Part shown: piece by piece, positions 30,963 through 43,800 of the stretch
How the letters are laid out: every line of letters starts with the position of its first letter
How positions within the stretch are numbered: position 1 is the first letter of the stretch
From: Aurelia coerulea
Lineage: Eukaryota; Cnidaria; Scyphozoa; Semaeostomeae; Ulmaridae
Length of the DNA: 64,000 nt
Direction of reading: 5' to 3'
Assembly: GCA_039566865.1 (NCBI GenBank)
Contig: CM076949.1
Span: 1,798,001 to 1,862,000 of the forward strand
Notes under the pieces: model-generated
Databases searched by the model: none
What the model was told of the DNA's origin: nothing
Seen by the model: the letters and a program-made list of their open reading frames with translations, nothing else
Made by a program: the position numbers and the translations under genes

Positions 30963-31500
30963 TTGTCGAGTCAAAATAACTACATTTTTCGAACTCCTCG
31001 TGTTGTTTACAACCCAGTTGATGTTGTCAAAAGAAGCCAAATTGTTCTTGGGGTCCTTAAAAAAATTACTGAACCTTCCTTGAATATGAAAGAAAGTAAT
31101 GAGCAAAACCTTCATCTAGCCCACAACCGTGGAGCTGCGATCTTTTCTGGACTAAAGCGGCGCAAATCTTGGACGAAACAACATGAACTTGCAATGAGTT
31201 TTCTTCTTCTTTTGAAGTCACCGAACGAATGGAAACAAAAATCAGCCCAAGCTCCCCAACATCACTGATGAATTGAAAATTCATGTTGCAAAATCCCAGA
31301 CTTGTGCAGTTGCAAAACTTGGACGAAACACCATGAACTTGCGATGAGCCTTCTTCTTTTGCAGTAACAGAATGGAAGGTGCGAACTTTGCACACCGAAC
31401 AAATGCAAACTAAAATCAGCCTAAGCTGGCCAACATCACTGATGTGTTCAAAATTCATGTTGCGAAATGCAAGACTTATGAAGCTGCAAAACTCGGAGAG
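30963..31500 (+). repeat. Tandem duplication of about 150-180 bp, related to sequence at 62380-62450
   Basis: CTTGGACGAAACAACATGAACTTGC-type text at about 31168 recurs at 31319. It is followed in both by CTTCTTCTTTTG, AAAATCAGCC and CAACATCACTGATG. A stretch near 31110-31150 (CACAACCGTGGAGCTGCGAT) resembles 62415-62435 (CACAGCCGTGGAACCGTGAT). The 101-codon ORF here is not recognised. Confidence 0.6.
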
Positions 31501-31597
31501 CTGCAAGGCCCGCAATAGCAATACAACATAACAAGGTGTAATTCGAGGTACCTATTTCCGAGCTTCTAATAACATAAATACCTATTAATGGTTGGAC

Positions 31598-31872
31598 TCA
31601 TCTTCTCAGGGCAGGACGTGAAGTACTTCGTACCCGGACCGCTACTTGCGCCTCCGGTTTAGAATTACCATCAGCCTCGTCTTCAGGTTGTTGCGACTTT
31701 GACTTATGGAATGGATTGAATCTAAGTCCGGTATTTTTCTGTTGACGGTTTGATTTCGAAGTACCTGCTGGGATACCAAAACAAGTCCATGGCAAGAGCG
31801 AGCATAGTGGTCCAACTGCATGCCGGGATAGCTGATGTGATGGTAGTCCAACCAAGTGGGTTGCGTACCCTT
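31598..31872 (-). CDS. PITPNM: PITPNM terminal exon
   Basis: It encodes [20 protein letters not shown] and a basic, polar tail ending [11 protein letters not shown]. The acceptor TAATTTCAG precedes AAGGGTACGC. GYATHL matches the conserved SDGYVAHL segment that closes the LNS2 region in relatives. The tail is short compared with vertebrate PITPNM1. Confidence 0.75.
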
Positions 31873-34800
31873 CTGAAATTACCTTCGAGTAAACAGAAAG
31901 AAAAATTTCACGAGGAAAAATGTGACACATTATCTGCAAAAAATGGTTTCAGTGCAAAATTTGAAAAATTACTAAAATCGAAGTACAAGACCCCCTCGGC
32001 GCTTTGGACTGCTTCCTAGCCCCCTCGATCCAAAATAGGCCCCGCAGTCCCTGAGTACAAGGCCGATTGGACTTGTCCAAGTCTCATTTTCTTTCATCAG
32101 TCGATTGAGCCATAAAACACAAAAGGTAAAGGGCGCTGCGGGGTAATTTTCCAAGGCCGATCGTCAAATTTCTTTTTTTAAGTAGATCAAGGACCAAATT
32201 ATTTTCCTAGATATAACTGTTCTCGTAATTGACTTTAAAACTAGAAATTAAGTTTTGCTCTTTTTAGGGCTGCCTGGTTTTGAGTCATACTGTAAAGAGC
32301 ACTGATCATTACCACATCAATTTCGTTGTGTATGTTAAGCTTCTGGTTTGGTCATAAAGGGAATAAAGAAGCATGCACTATCATTGGAAACTGCAAGGAT
32401 AAAAAAGTTTGAGAACTTTGACTCTTAGTAAAGATTGACTATGCTATTTACAAAGTAAAGCTCAAAATAAGATTTTCAAGGTGTAATTTGTTTACCTTTT
32501 AGTATTACAAACAAACATTTTATCATCTTTATATGATTTTGGGTCATTGAAAAATCAAGTAAAAAGAAAAATTTTATCAAAGGTGTGATAATCGATGTTG
32601 GTGATTTTTCAAACAAGAGTACTTTTTTGGAGACAGGTATAAATCAACAAAACGACCGACGAAGGAAATACACTGATATTTCTTTGCATCACATTGTAAT
32701 ACTTTGATGTCTCTGCAAAATTCCAGTGGTATTGTTCCCTTCAATTTTATAGATTTTAATTTCGGTGACCAAATATTGATTAGTCCGTCTGAGATTTACG
32801 ATAACGAAAAATTCCTTTGCAAAGCACTTCTACTGTTGTTATTCGCGGGCATTTGCAGGTGACATCTAATTTGAGATGGCAAATATGGATTGAAATTGAA
32901 GTTATTTATACACTAAAATCGATGAAATCTCGTCTTTCGAAGGCTATAAATTTTTGACTTGAAAAGACTTCACGAAAGACCGAAATGTTTTCCATGGATT
33001 TTTAATAGATTTGCCAGCAACTGTTTGCAGGCAGTGAAATTTTTGAAAACATTTCTGAAAGGTGTACCTCATGGTACCCACAAGATGTGCCTTGTACAAT
33101 TTTGATAAAATTATAATGTATATCCTATTAATTTTAAAACATTGTAAACTTAACTTTATTTAATGGCAAATAGATAGATACATACATACATACATAGATC
33201 CTAAGCCTCCTAGATTACCCGTGAAATCTGCGAGGTAAAACACAAAGTTTTCAGCGGCGTAAAGCAGAGCTTCCAAATCTTTAACTCGACTTAAAAAGGT
33301 GGGTGTAAAATTCCGTGATCTATTTCTTCTGACTGAGTGGCTTGAAACAAACTTCAGTTACTTATCTTTAATCCTACCGTTGGACTTTTCAGAAGTTTTC
33401 AATATTTTTCGAAATTTTAGCGTATGTTACATTTCAACTCATTTGAGGGTGTGACGTCATCAAATTTCTAAATCATAAACCAAAAAAAGTGACAGACTTT
33501 TGCTTGATACCAAATTGTAGACATCCATAAACTATGGTTTTCTTCGAAATTATTTTATGTTGCATCAAACAGTTTAGAAATTACGATAGTTTTAAGTTGT
33601 TTTGAAAATTTTTCTTGAATTCTTGAAAAATTAGAAAAACATTCGAATTCTGAAAATATTGAAGATTTCAGAAAAGTCCAACGGTAGAATTATAGAGAAG
33701 TAGCTAAAATTTCTTTGAAGTCATTCAGTTCAAAGAAATAAGTAACTGAATTTTACACCAGCCTTTTTAAAGATTTGAAAGCTATGCTGCGGCATAATCA
33801 TGCAAGGGCTAAAGTACCAAAATCTGACAAACGCATTTTACCTGGAAATTATTAGAATTCTTGTGACTACGTTGTTTACCGACAATGAAAATCTGTTCTT
33901 TCGATAAACCAAGTGAACTATAAATTTGTATATCCCTTGAAGATCCATATGCTGCATGTATTGAGACAGTTTCCTATGAGAAAGACATGGGCTGATGAAA
34001 CTGAGCATTCTAGCCTGCATGCAGACTTTGGGAACTGGGGAGGAGAGGGAAGAACTCTCCTCTCCTCCCCAGTGATCAAAGTCTGCGCGCAGGCTAGAGC
34101 ATTCTAGCATACTATAAGATGAAAATATGATCTACATCTATAAAAATACTTTGCAAAGCCATATGGCATACAGGTTTTTTTTATAAGAAACTTGGATCAG
34201 CACTTAGTACTAAAAGTTTCTTAATTTCGCATGAAAATTTCGTTGTTTTAGTAGTAAAAGTTTCTTAATTAGTTTCTTATTTTTTTGGGCCTAAAATTGT
34301 GGTATCGTTCGAAGTTGAGCCTTCTTTTCAAGAAAGGGCTTCCATTTTGCATTGACATTGTCATCAAGAAGAAGCCATGCACATCAAGGCAAAAATTTAC
34401 CAATTTTGCAGTTAAAAGTCAAGAAAAGACGATTGTACCTTTGTTACAGAGACATAGAATAAGAGAGACATACAGAAATAAAGTTTTAGTTTCTTAACTG
34501 TTCTTGAGCGTATTACTAGAGTTTCTTAAATTTTTGGTCATCGTAGTACTAGTTTCTTATAAACCAGTTTCTTATAAAAAAAACGTGTAGACGCAAAGGG
34601 GACACTTTGGTAGTTATGATATGATACGTCAGGACTGAGGCTGGAGCTAATTTGCTGCATCCTAAGGAATGAGACTGCATCCGTTTTCAAAACTTGAAGA
34701 GATACGTAGGTAGTTTCCTTGCACTCTTCGTGTCCCAATACTCTCCTCCGCCGGTTTCTGGTTCCTTAGACCATGGTTCTTGGTTCCGTAGTTCTGTAGT

Positions 34801-37800
34801 CCATGGTTCCGTGGACCCAATGTATTACGATGTCAAAGTATAAATGAGCTGATATTTTGGGTCGCTTGAAAATTTCTCGGACTGACCCCCCCCGTATGCG
34901 TATGTGCTGAATGCCCCCCACCTGGGTAAAGAATATACCAACAAAAGTACGCCCTCAAAGCCAGGAGGGCTAGTTTGCACTTTAGCGGACACACTTTTAA
35001 CATTTCTCCGTGTGTGAATTTTGTACCGATTTTGGATGGAAAAAGTATCAGTACTAAGACTAAAGTATACCTATTGAACCAGCGGGGGCTTGGGGGCGGC
35101 AGTCCCCAAAAATTTGCAGCGAAACAAATTCGTTGACTGCCGGTTCCTGCTGCAGTTTTAGGCCATATTTAAGTCATGTTGACGTTCTCCAGTAGTTGCG
35201 AATTAGTCGAATTACGTTCGAATCTTGCATTATCCAATCAGGTGATAGGATTTACATCACTATTGTTTAGAAAGCCAATCAGCAGTTAGTTCTAACAATA
35301 CAATTCAATCCAACCTCTGTTTTTCTTGGAAACTGTGTCCGCCAAAGTGCATTTGTCCCGCCAGGAGGAACATTTATTGATAAGAAATTGAAAACATAAT
35401 CTTACCTTATTTACTAAACCACGCAAGAATTCTTGCTTATGTTTCTGATAGTCTTTTCTGATGCTTTCACAAAAAGAAACAATTCCAAGTGGAAAGTTAT
35501 GCTGAGCCAGCCAGCGAGTAACTTGATGCTTTTGGAATAACAATCGACTAGTAACATAAATTATCAAGTAACCAAGCTCTTGCCAATGCCTGTGGACAAA
35601 AATGAAACAGTGAATGCCACTACCTTAGAGGCATTTACAAATGTGCAAGCACCAAGCGACTGAGAACTCATGATAGCCTGAACAATTCTGCTTGTAAGTT
35701 TTGATTAACTGCTAACTACAGAAATTGAATCATCAAATATGACGACTTAAGAAGCATTTCAGGTCCATAGTGTGCAAATATCAGCCAGCCGAGGACTCAC
35801 GATGGCCTAAACGCAAATGAACAGAATAATAAACAACTTGACAACCACGTTGAATGTAAGTTTTGTATTTTCTGTTTCGTTCTTGCTACTTAACAGGAGT
35901 AGCTTACAAGCATGCTTGCCACCGTTATTTTCGAAAACCAAGGGAATGTGTGGGCAATGATGCACAATGTCAGTGAATCTTGTTGGAGAGATGAACTGCA
36001 AAACCTTTTGTTTCAAAACAGTAACGGCTAACCAATAATCTGCGATACCTTGGGGGCGCATGCGAACTAACCTGTTATTTTAACCAATCAGAATGGATCT
36101 TTCCATGCTCCCTCACAGCTACGAGCAGCAGCAACAACAATAACACAGATTTCCCGCTAACATCGCCATTTCGTTTGGAGGAAAGATGAGCGGTTGGAAG
36201 GCCAGCCAGGCAGGGAAACAGTTCGTAGAGCCTTAATATCTGAAGAGTACTTGCTTCTAGGCTTCAGTTGTTTTTGTTTTTGTGGTTAGAACAAGGGTGT
36301 TAGGACACGGATATTTTAATTACGTATTTATTTACCTTGTTTTGATCTTCGTCCTGTTTTCTTGTCTTGTTTACTTCTCTGTTCTGTTTCCTCTTGCTAA
36401 TGTAAATGCCTCGTGTTATTTGAATGTATCTTCCTTGTATTCCTGTGTCTTAGCGCGCCTTCGCAGAAGAAAGGTTTTTACACCGCAGTGTCATATTAAT
36501 ACTAATGGGAGAGTCATCACCGCAAATTTCCATTGTTTTCCATCGTCGAATGCGCGACACATTTTGGCTTCGCAATGTTGCTTGAGCGGAGGAGAAAAGA
36601 CCACTTCCACTCATAACATTTCAGGGGGTTGCATCTTGCAAAACCACAGCTGTGCTAACAAGTAAAAACAAAGTGGCTACTTTGACTTGAAACCACGCCT
36701 CTGTTTATACAATACTCAAGTGCTGAGTAACAAATTACAATACAGAGCGGATGTGTCTTTCAGATTCCTTGACTTCTCGAATTTTCTATTTTATATCAAG
36801 GACCCCAGAGTTGACTTTCTCATAAGATTTTCTTATGGAGAAATAAATGTGCGCTAGGAGATATTGAGTGAGTGAGTATTTGTATTTAACGTGCCTAGCC
36901 TGCGAAAGTCTCGAGATGACTTGTTTCCAGCAGGGGACACGGGTTATACATAACCTTTCACTTTTTAGGCACATACACTTGCTATTCTCGCAAGGTATGG
37001 GTTTCTGCGCTTGGCGCAGGGGGGGCCCATCAGGGTGACCCCGGTCCTTCCTCTCGATGTGACCACACCTCGTGATTCCTTTTGCCTTTGCCTGGAATTA
37101 CAGAGAGTTAGCAGCTCTCCTCACACTTTCGCAGCAAGTATGACCCTGGTGGGATTCGAACCCACGACCTTGCGGTTGTGAGTCCGGCGCCTTAACCACT
37201 GAGCCAACCTCGCTTATATTCTTATATTCTGGAAGGGCACTAGGAAACAGACAAGAAAGATTGGAAGAAACTCTGTCTCTCAGGCTTCAAAATCTGATAA
37301 TCTAGGAAACTTTCAGCACTGGGTCAAAAGTACAGTTTCTATTAAAAATAAACGTAACGCTGCTCATACTCTGGTCATCTTATTTTGGTCTTTGCCGTGA
37401 TATCATAAAAAAGCGCAACTTGCATTTTCTGCCTGAGCCCGGTCTCGATTTTCACACTTCGACGGGAGACAAGACAAATGCTCTCGTTTCCTTGGACTCG
37501 AAGTATCAAACCAGCTAGGCCATACCACTTCGTAGTTTGGCTATTTGATCGTGAATGATATTGCTCTCGCAGGCTTGCATGCTATCAAACTCATATTTGG
37601 TCAAATTCTCCATATTTATCGTTACCTGATCATCATTGCCGAAACCTCAAAGCACACCTGTGTGTGGCTCATATCATGCGTTGGATACAATTCAAAATTT
37701 CCAGCGCACTGAAACCCTCCAGTTGGAACCTCCTGAAATCCAAGCTCGAAAGTCAAAACCTATCACATGACTGATGACGTGTGCCCATCCGTGTCCTAAC

Positions 37801-40800
37801 ACCCTTGGTTAGAAGGCCATGGCCAAGTTGTTCGATCGTTATATTCTTGCTCTTGCATTAACTTTTATGACACAGTTGAATAGAACCACAGGCAAAGACA
37901 AGCACAAGCAGGGGTACACTCATTTTTTGTAAGAAACTGAGGTCCGGGGGTAGGAAGTTTCGTAAATTATAGGACTCATGCAGCCAAATGTTTCTGATGA
38001 GTTTCTTACATATTTTGAAACCGGAAGTGTAGAGTTAATCTGTTTTTGTCAGTAGGGCGAGTGTAGGCGTCAAATTACTTGCTAACACCCCAAAACCAGT
38101 AATCACATAATTGACACTCGAACAATGTCAAAACATTTGTTATTAGTACCGAAACAATCCTTAGGCCGCCACTTCCTTGTTGTTTTGCAAAGAAATTTGC
38201 GCCGATGTGAAAATATGAGCAACACCAACAACTATTTTACCCTAAGCCTACTACGCTTGCGCAGACAAGGTACGGTACCAGACCTCATTAGCCCGGCCGA
38301 AGTTGGCACTCAACTCATCTCTCCAACAAAATCTTTAAAAAGAGCTCGTAGTAGGTAAACAGCTCCAAAACTAAAAGTGGAGCTTTTGATCGACTACCTT
38401 ATTGAAAATTGTTAGGCACAACGTCAATGTGCTTTAACGATAAATTTGTTCTCAACGATCAGGGCCGTCGCGAAGGAAGTCGAGAAAGGGGGGTGTAAAC
38501 CTTAAATTTGCCGACAAGGGGCGTGGTCATTGGGCGTGGCTGTTGAAAATTCAACCTCACTGTTGATACATCTTCTATATGACAGTCAACTTTTAAAACG
38601 TGATTGTCAAAAATATTGGCTATGGTTAATCTTTTGTTTAATCTTCTTTCACCGGGAAATATCAGTATTTGGAGCAAGGAAATATGCTTTGGAGTAATGT
38701 TAACCAGATGAAGAAGTAAAGTGAGACTCGTGAACATTGTCGCACGTATTTCTGTCGTTTTCTGGTAAAAGAAACTAACTGATAAATTTCCTGCCAACTT
38801 TCTAATTTCTGCTAGTTGAACTATCATCGGTCGTCCATCTCTATTTTATCAAAGACATAAAGGCAAGATTTCGAGACTGCATGGTAGCTCTAAGGACTTA
38901 GATCTTCTCTATAGACCAATCGATTGACAATTCTTTCGTATTTATGTGACTTGCCAAAATTACTTTGTAGCTAGAATACTCTATCATTGTGATATAATCA
39001 GTAACCAGCGATGGAACACTTTCTGCACAAAAAGAATCGGCAACTGGTAGTGGAGACAGAGGATCTTTTCAGCTGTGATACTTGTAGCATGAAATATTGA
39101 GAACACAAAATCAAAACGCCGACTGGCAATGGAAAAAAGTAACTAAAAAAGTTTCGTATTTTCACTAGCAAACTTGAGTGATTTATAGGCCATTTCATTT
39201 GGTTCAATGCTGAGTCTATGAAATTTGCAAAGGCTTGCTGATAGAAAGGAATTGTGTTTTTGACAACGATTTAGGGAATGTAGGTAGGACAGTGCGAGCA
39301 AAGCGAGCAACAAATTTGCGCATCTGCAACGGTTATGTAAGCGTAATGTAACAAAACCATCTTAATTTACAGTCTGAAATTCTCGTAGTATCAGTGCTCT
39401 GAAGAATAGAATATAGCTGAATCGGGGCTTCCCACATTTGGATGGAAAATTGTCGGCAAATGCTGGTTCGAGGATCGCACTTGATTTGCCGACAACCACT
39501 TTTCCAGGGGGGGTGTCACACCCCCTACACCCCCCTATGGCGACGGCCCTGTCAACGATTCTAAAGAGACGTTAAAGGGGCTCCGTCGTCAAAATGTAAA
39601 CAAAACGATGATTTTTGCAGTTTTTTGAAAGGTGATATCACACAGGATTTTCGTGTTTTTTTCAAAATGAAAGTTCCTGTTTGGGCATTAATCCTTGTAC
39701 TTCACTAAGGAGCAACCAAACATTCATATCTTCTACGATTGCTCGGATATAAGTGGATTTTTAACGGTCACTTTTTGGTGGCTTGGGTGAAGCCACCAAA
39801 CAAACTGCAGAGAACAATGGATGAACAATGGATAATCCCCGACAAAGATATTCAGTAATGTATGTGTCAATCTGGATCATCTCAAATTATGAAATTACAA
39901 ACCTGACAACATCCACAGCTCCACCTCTGATTTTTGGATCAATTGCACGCAAAGAATAGGCAGCAAGGAAAGATCCATCAATACTGAAAACAACAGCCTC
40001 CGCAGCACGCGGAACCACTGCTACGTTGCAGTCAACGCTGGAATGATCACCTCTGAAATAAAAGAGAAAATATGTAAAAAAATGCGCAAAATCTGTAAAA
40101 AAGCTGCCATGCAGCTACACCACAGGGAAACCAGGAAATAATTGTTGCTAAAAATTGTCTGAGTGGCTAAACGCAATCAAAAGACTAGCTGGATTCATGG
40201 GTAGCAAAGAGAGACAAGTAATTGTGAATTCATTCATTCTTTGTCACTTCAATCACTGTCCCCTTATCTGGTTATTTTGCAGTAATTCAAGCCAAAAGAA
40301 ACTCGAGAAAGTCAGCGAGAGGGCCCTACGATTAGCACTCTCAGATTATACTTCATCGTATAGTAATCTCCTAATCAAGGCCGAATCTACTACAATTCAT
40401 ATTCATTCTATTAGGCTATTGGCACTTGAAATTTACAAAACTTGGCACAACTTAAATCCAGCATTTATGAAAGACAATTTTCTCCTAAAACCCACTAGCC
40501 ATAATCTTCGAAGAAATGACGTTCTATTTGTTCCTAAGTTCAAAACTACAAATTATGGTATCAAATCTATAAGCTTTTTGGGTCCAAAGATTTGGAATTC
40601 TCTTCCAAATGAAATAAAGTCATCCAAAAATGCAAATCATTTCAAAATTCTCATAAAAGATTGATATTTCGAAAATCAATGCGCCTGCAACGCTTGCAGT
40701 CAATAAGTTCCATAATGCAATCTCTAAAAATTGCTTCATGTTAGTATACATTAGTGCTCACACTATTGAAAAAGAAACACTAAAAAGGCATTATTATTAT

Positions 40801-43800
40801 AAATATTATTAAGCCTCTTTTGAAGGATTTTGAGATGAAGGATTTTCATAAATCATTTGTAATTTGACAACGGTATGGTGGTTTTTACAAACTTGATAAT
40901 TTCATCTAAGTTGATATATTTGTTACATACGTAAACAAGGACAGATTTTAGAAGACAATAGCATGAGTTGCTTTTGGTTGACACCACAATTCAAAGCGAT
41001 TAGCGACCATAGACAAACGAAATTCTCTCAACCAGTAATTAAAAACAAACAAAGCCGCAAAAATTTCTCTGAAACCCATGTAGCTAGCTCACTCGTTGTG
41101 CATTCCAGAAAATGGTTCTAAGAGCAAATATGAACATATATCGAAAGAAGAAGGATATATCTACACATCTACCTCAGGCATTTTATTTATTGGGTTCAAA
41201 AGCCGATTGAGAGGCGATTGAATTCTCTTATATTTTTTGGGTGTAATAAGAAACACTTACTGCTCAGCTCCTGAACCAAATAAATAAAATGCCCGAGGTA
41301 GCTGTTTAGATATATCCTTCTTCTTTCCATTTATGCTCGTGTTTGCTCTTTAAAACAATTTCTGGAATGCACAATGAACGCGCTAGCTACCTGGGTTTCA
41401 GAGAAATGTTTGCGGCTTTGTTTGTTTTGAATTAGTGGTTGAGGGAATTTCCTCTGTGGGTAATCGCTAATCGCTTTGAATTCAGGTGTCAATAAGAGCA
41501 GCTCATGCTATTGTCTTACAAAATCTGTCCTTGTTACATACGTAGAGATTCAATCTTACCTGACGACCATTTTCACAGCATGTATACCATGAGGAGCGCT
41601 TTCAGATTCAGGGATAGTGAATTCCAAACGACCATGGCTGTCAGTGAGAGCAGTTCCTAATAGTTTCCAGTTTTCCATTTGACGATGTAAAGATATGTAC
41701 ACATCAACCTGCAAAGATCCAAAATGTTCAGAATTTGACACAAGAAAAGCAGCATCAAAAAAATCCCCTTCAAATAATTTTTGCATCTTGAATTATAAAT
41801 TCCTATGATATATTTTAAATTTGAGGGATCATTTCTCAATGTTCTAGTGCAAAAATATCTGAAATAGTGAAACCTCTGGACCTGCTTTGAGATAACGTTG
41901 TTGGACTGCGCTTCCACATATAACGATTCCGTAGTGTAGCGGTTATCACGTGCGCCTAACACGCGCAAGGTCCCCGGTTCGAGCCCGGGCGGAATCACTT
42001 TTTGTTGCCACCATTCACAGTCCATTCACCAACGCAATGGGAACATTGAGAAATCACAATTTCGATTATTTTTTCCCAATATCCTGACATAACACTACGG
42101 ATGTATTTTCCAGCCTCAAAAAACCAATAATGTTCACAAAAACACAGAAAAGAATAGGTTACTGATTTTTTCGTTGTGGACAAAATACAATTACTCTACT
42201 CAGAACGGGTCTAAGAACAACTTTGGCAGAAAATACCTTTTCAGCCGTGAGTGCAGCAACCTCAATTGGACCATACACAAATTTCCCACTGACACTCAAC
42301 ATAGCACCATCAGATACTATGACGTCATTTGCACGATGATTCGAATGCATATTCTGCAAAACAGAAATCAAATTTATTAAAATTGACGAGGGGCATTTCA
42401 CTTCCAAAAAATCTCGTACACCTTTGGAAAAAATCCTTTTGTTTTGAAGAAAAATAAATCTTACAGTAAAAACCCGCATCATACAAGAACCTTACACTTT
42501 GAAATCACCCTGTTTAGGTTCTTAAGGTTAATTTCCAGTCAGTGGAATTTTCCGAGCGGGCGGAATTTTAGACAATAAAAGGTTGCTCAGCCGTAATTTT
42601 CTATTCAATGCCAGAGCGACATTTTCTCACGAATACAATAAGAAATTCCGCCCGCTCGGAAAATCCCACTGACTGGAAATCAGCCTTTATGAATATGATA
42701 CTATTCTTGAAAACAGGATGCATGCTTCTTAAATAGGTTCTTATCAAAAGAATTAATAACAGATCTTCGGAAATTTAGGCCAAATATAAGAAAACAAGGT
42801 TTTCACGTACTCACTATCAAGACACAATTTTATAAAGAGCAACTTTATCTGCATAGCCTTATCTGTATCAAATCCATTCACACAAGGAATTTTCTACATA
42901 TGCTTTGTATCTATTCAAGTATTTGGCTAAATTTCTTAAAACATTTTATCACATATTACCAACCAGTAGTTTACATTTAACTTTTTTTAAGACAAGAACC
43001 TTCCTTGAATTTCAAGATGAATAGGTTCTTCTGTAATGGGGTGAAATTAGAACATTTTAGGCCTTAGGTTCTTATAAGTGGGTGGTTCTTATATGCGGGT
43101 TTTTACTGTATTACTTGCTCAAAGCCAAAATATCATGGAAAATGTGCCTAAAGTGTATTGGAAAAAACTTAAAACCTGTTGCAGCCATAAATAATACGTT
43201 TAAAAAAAAAACTCTTGATATTTGGCAAAAATATTTTACAAACTTGTTAATATAAAAACGAAAAGATGTAGTTACCTTAATCTTTAACATGGTTCTTTTC
43301 TTTAACCATTTTTCTCGTGGATTCACTGGCTGAAAAGCTGCCACATCAAATGATATTGCTTCTGAATTGCAAGTAAAACCTTCATCTAAAATCTGAATAA
43401 AGAAAAAATACAAAGACACTTATCTTTTTGAATACACGTATTTTCTTTATAAGAAAATGCCCATAAGAAACTCAACTCTCAGATCGCCAAAAAATTAAGA
43501 AACTCCAGTGCTGGGAAAATATAAGTTAAGAAACTATTTATTTTGATAAAGGAAATCCTTGACATATTTTTACTTTACTTTCACTTGTTTCCTGTATCAT
43601 ATTACTCGGAAGGTACTTGAATGCATTTGAAAGGCCTAAAAAACCTTGTCTTGAAATGTTCATGAGGGCACAGGTAGTGAAGGTAGTGAACATGAAGATT
43701 GTTATGCAGCCCCTAAGAAACTAGTAAGAAACTCTGAGTACTCAAAATCTGATAATTTTAAGAAACCTCATTTCTATAACATAGCAATACGATATGGTCT

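Noticed and set aside
30963..31268. 101-codon plus-strand ORF
   Set aside because: It lies in a duplicated, LINE-associated repeat and matches no family I know.
31066..31521. 151-codon minus-strand ORF downstream of PITPNM
   Set aside because: It follows a local tandem duplication and contains the same motif twice; not gene-like.
37140..37213. tRNA gene on the minus strand
   Set aside because: A and B boxes are present, but the acceptor stem does not pair and the sequence continues as a SINE body.
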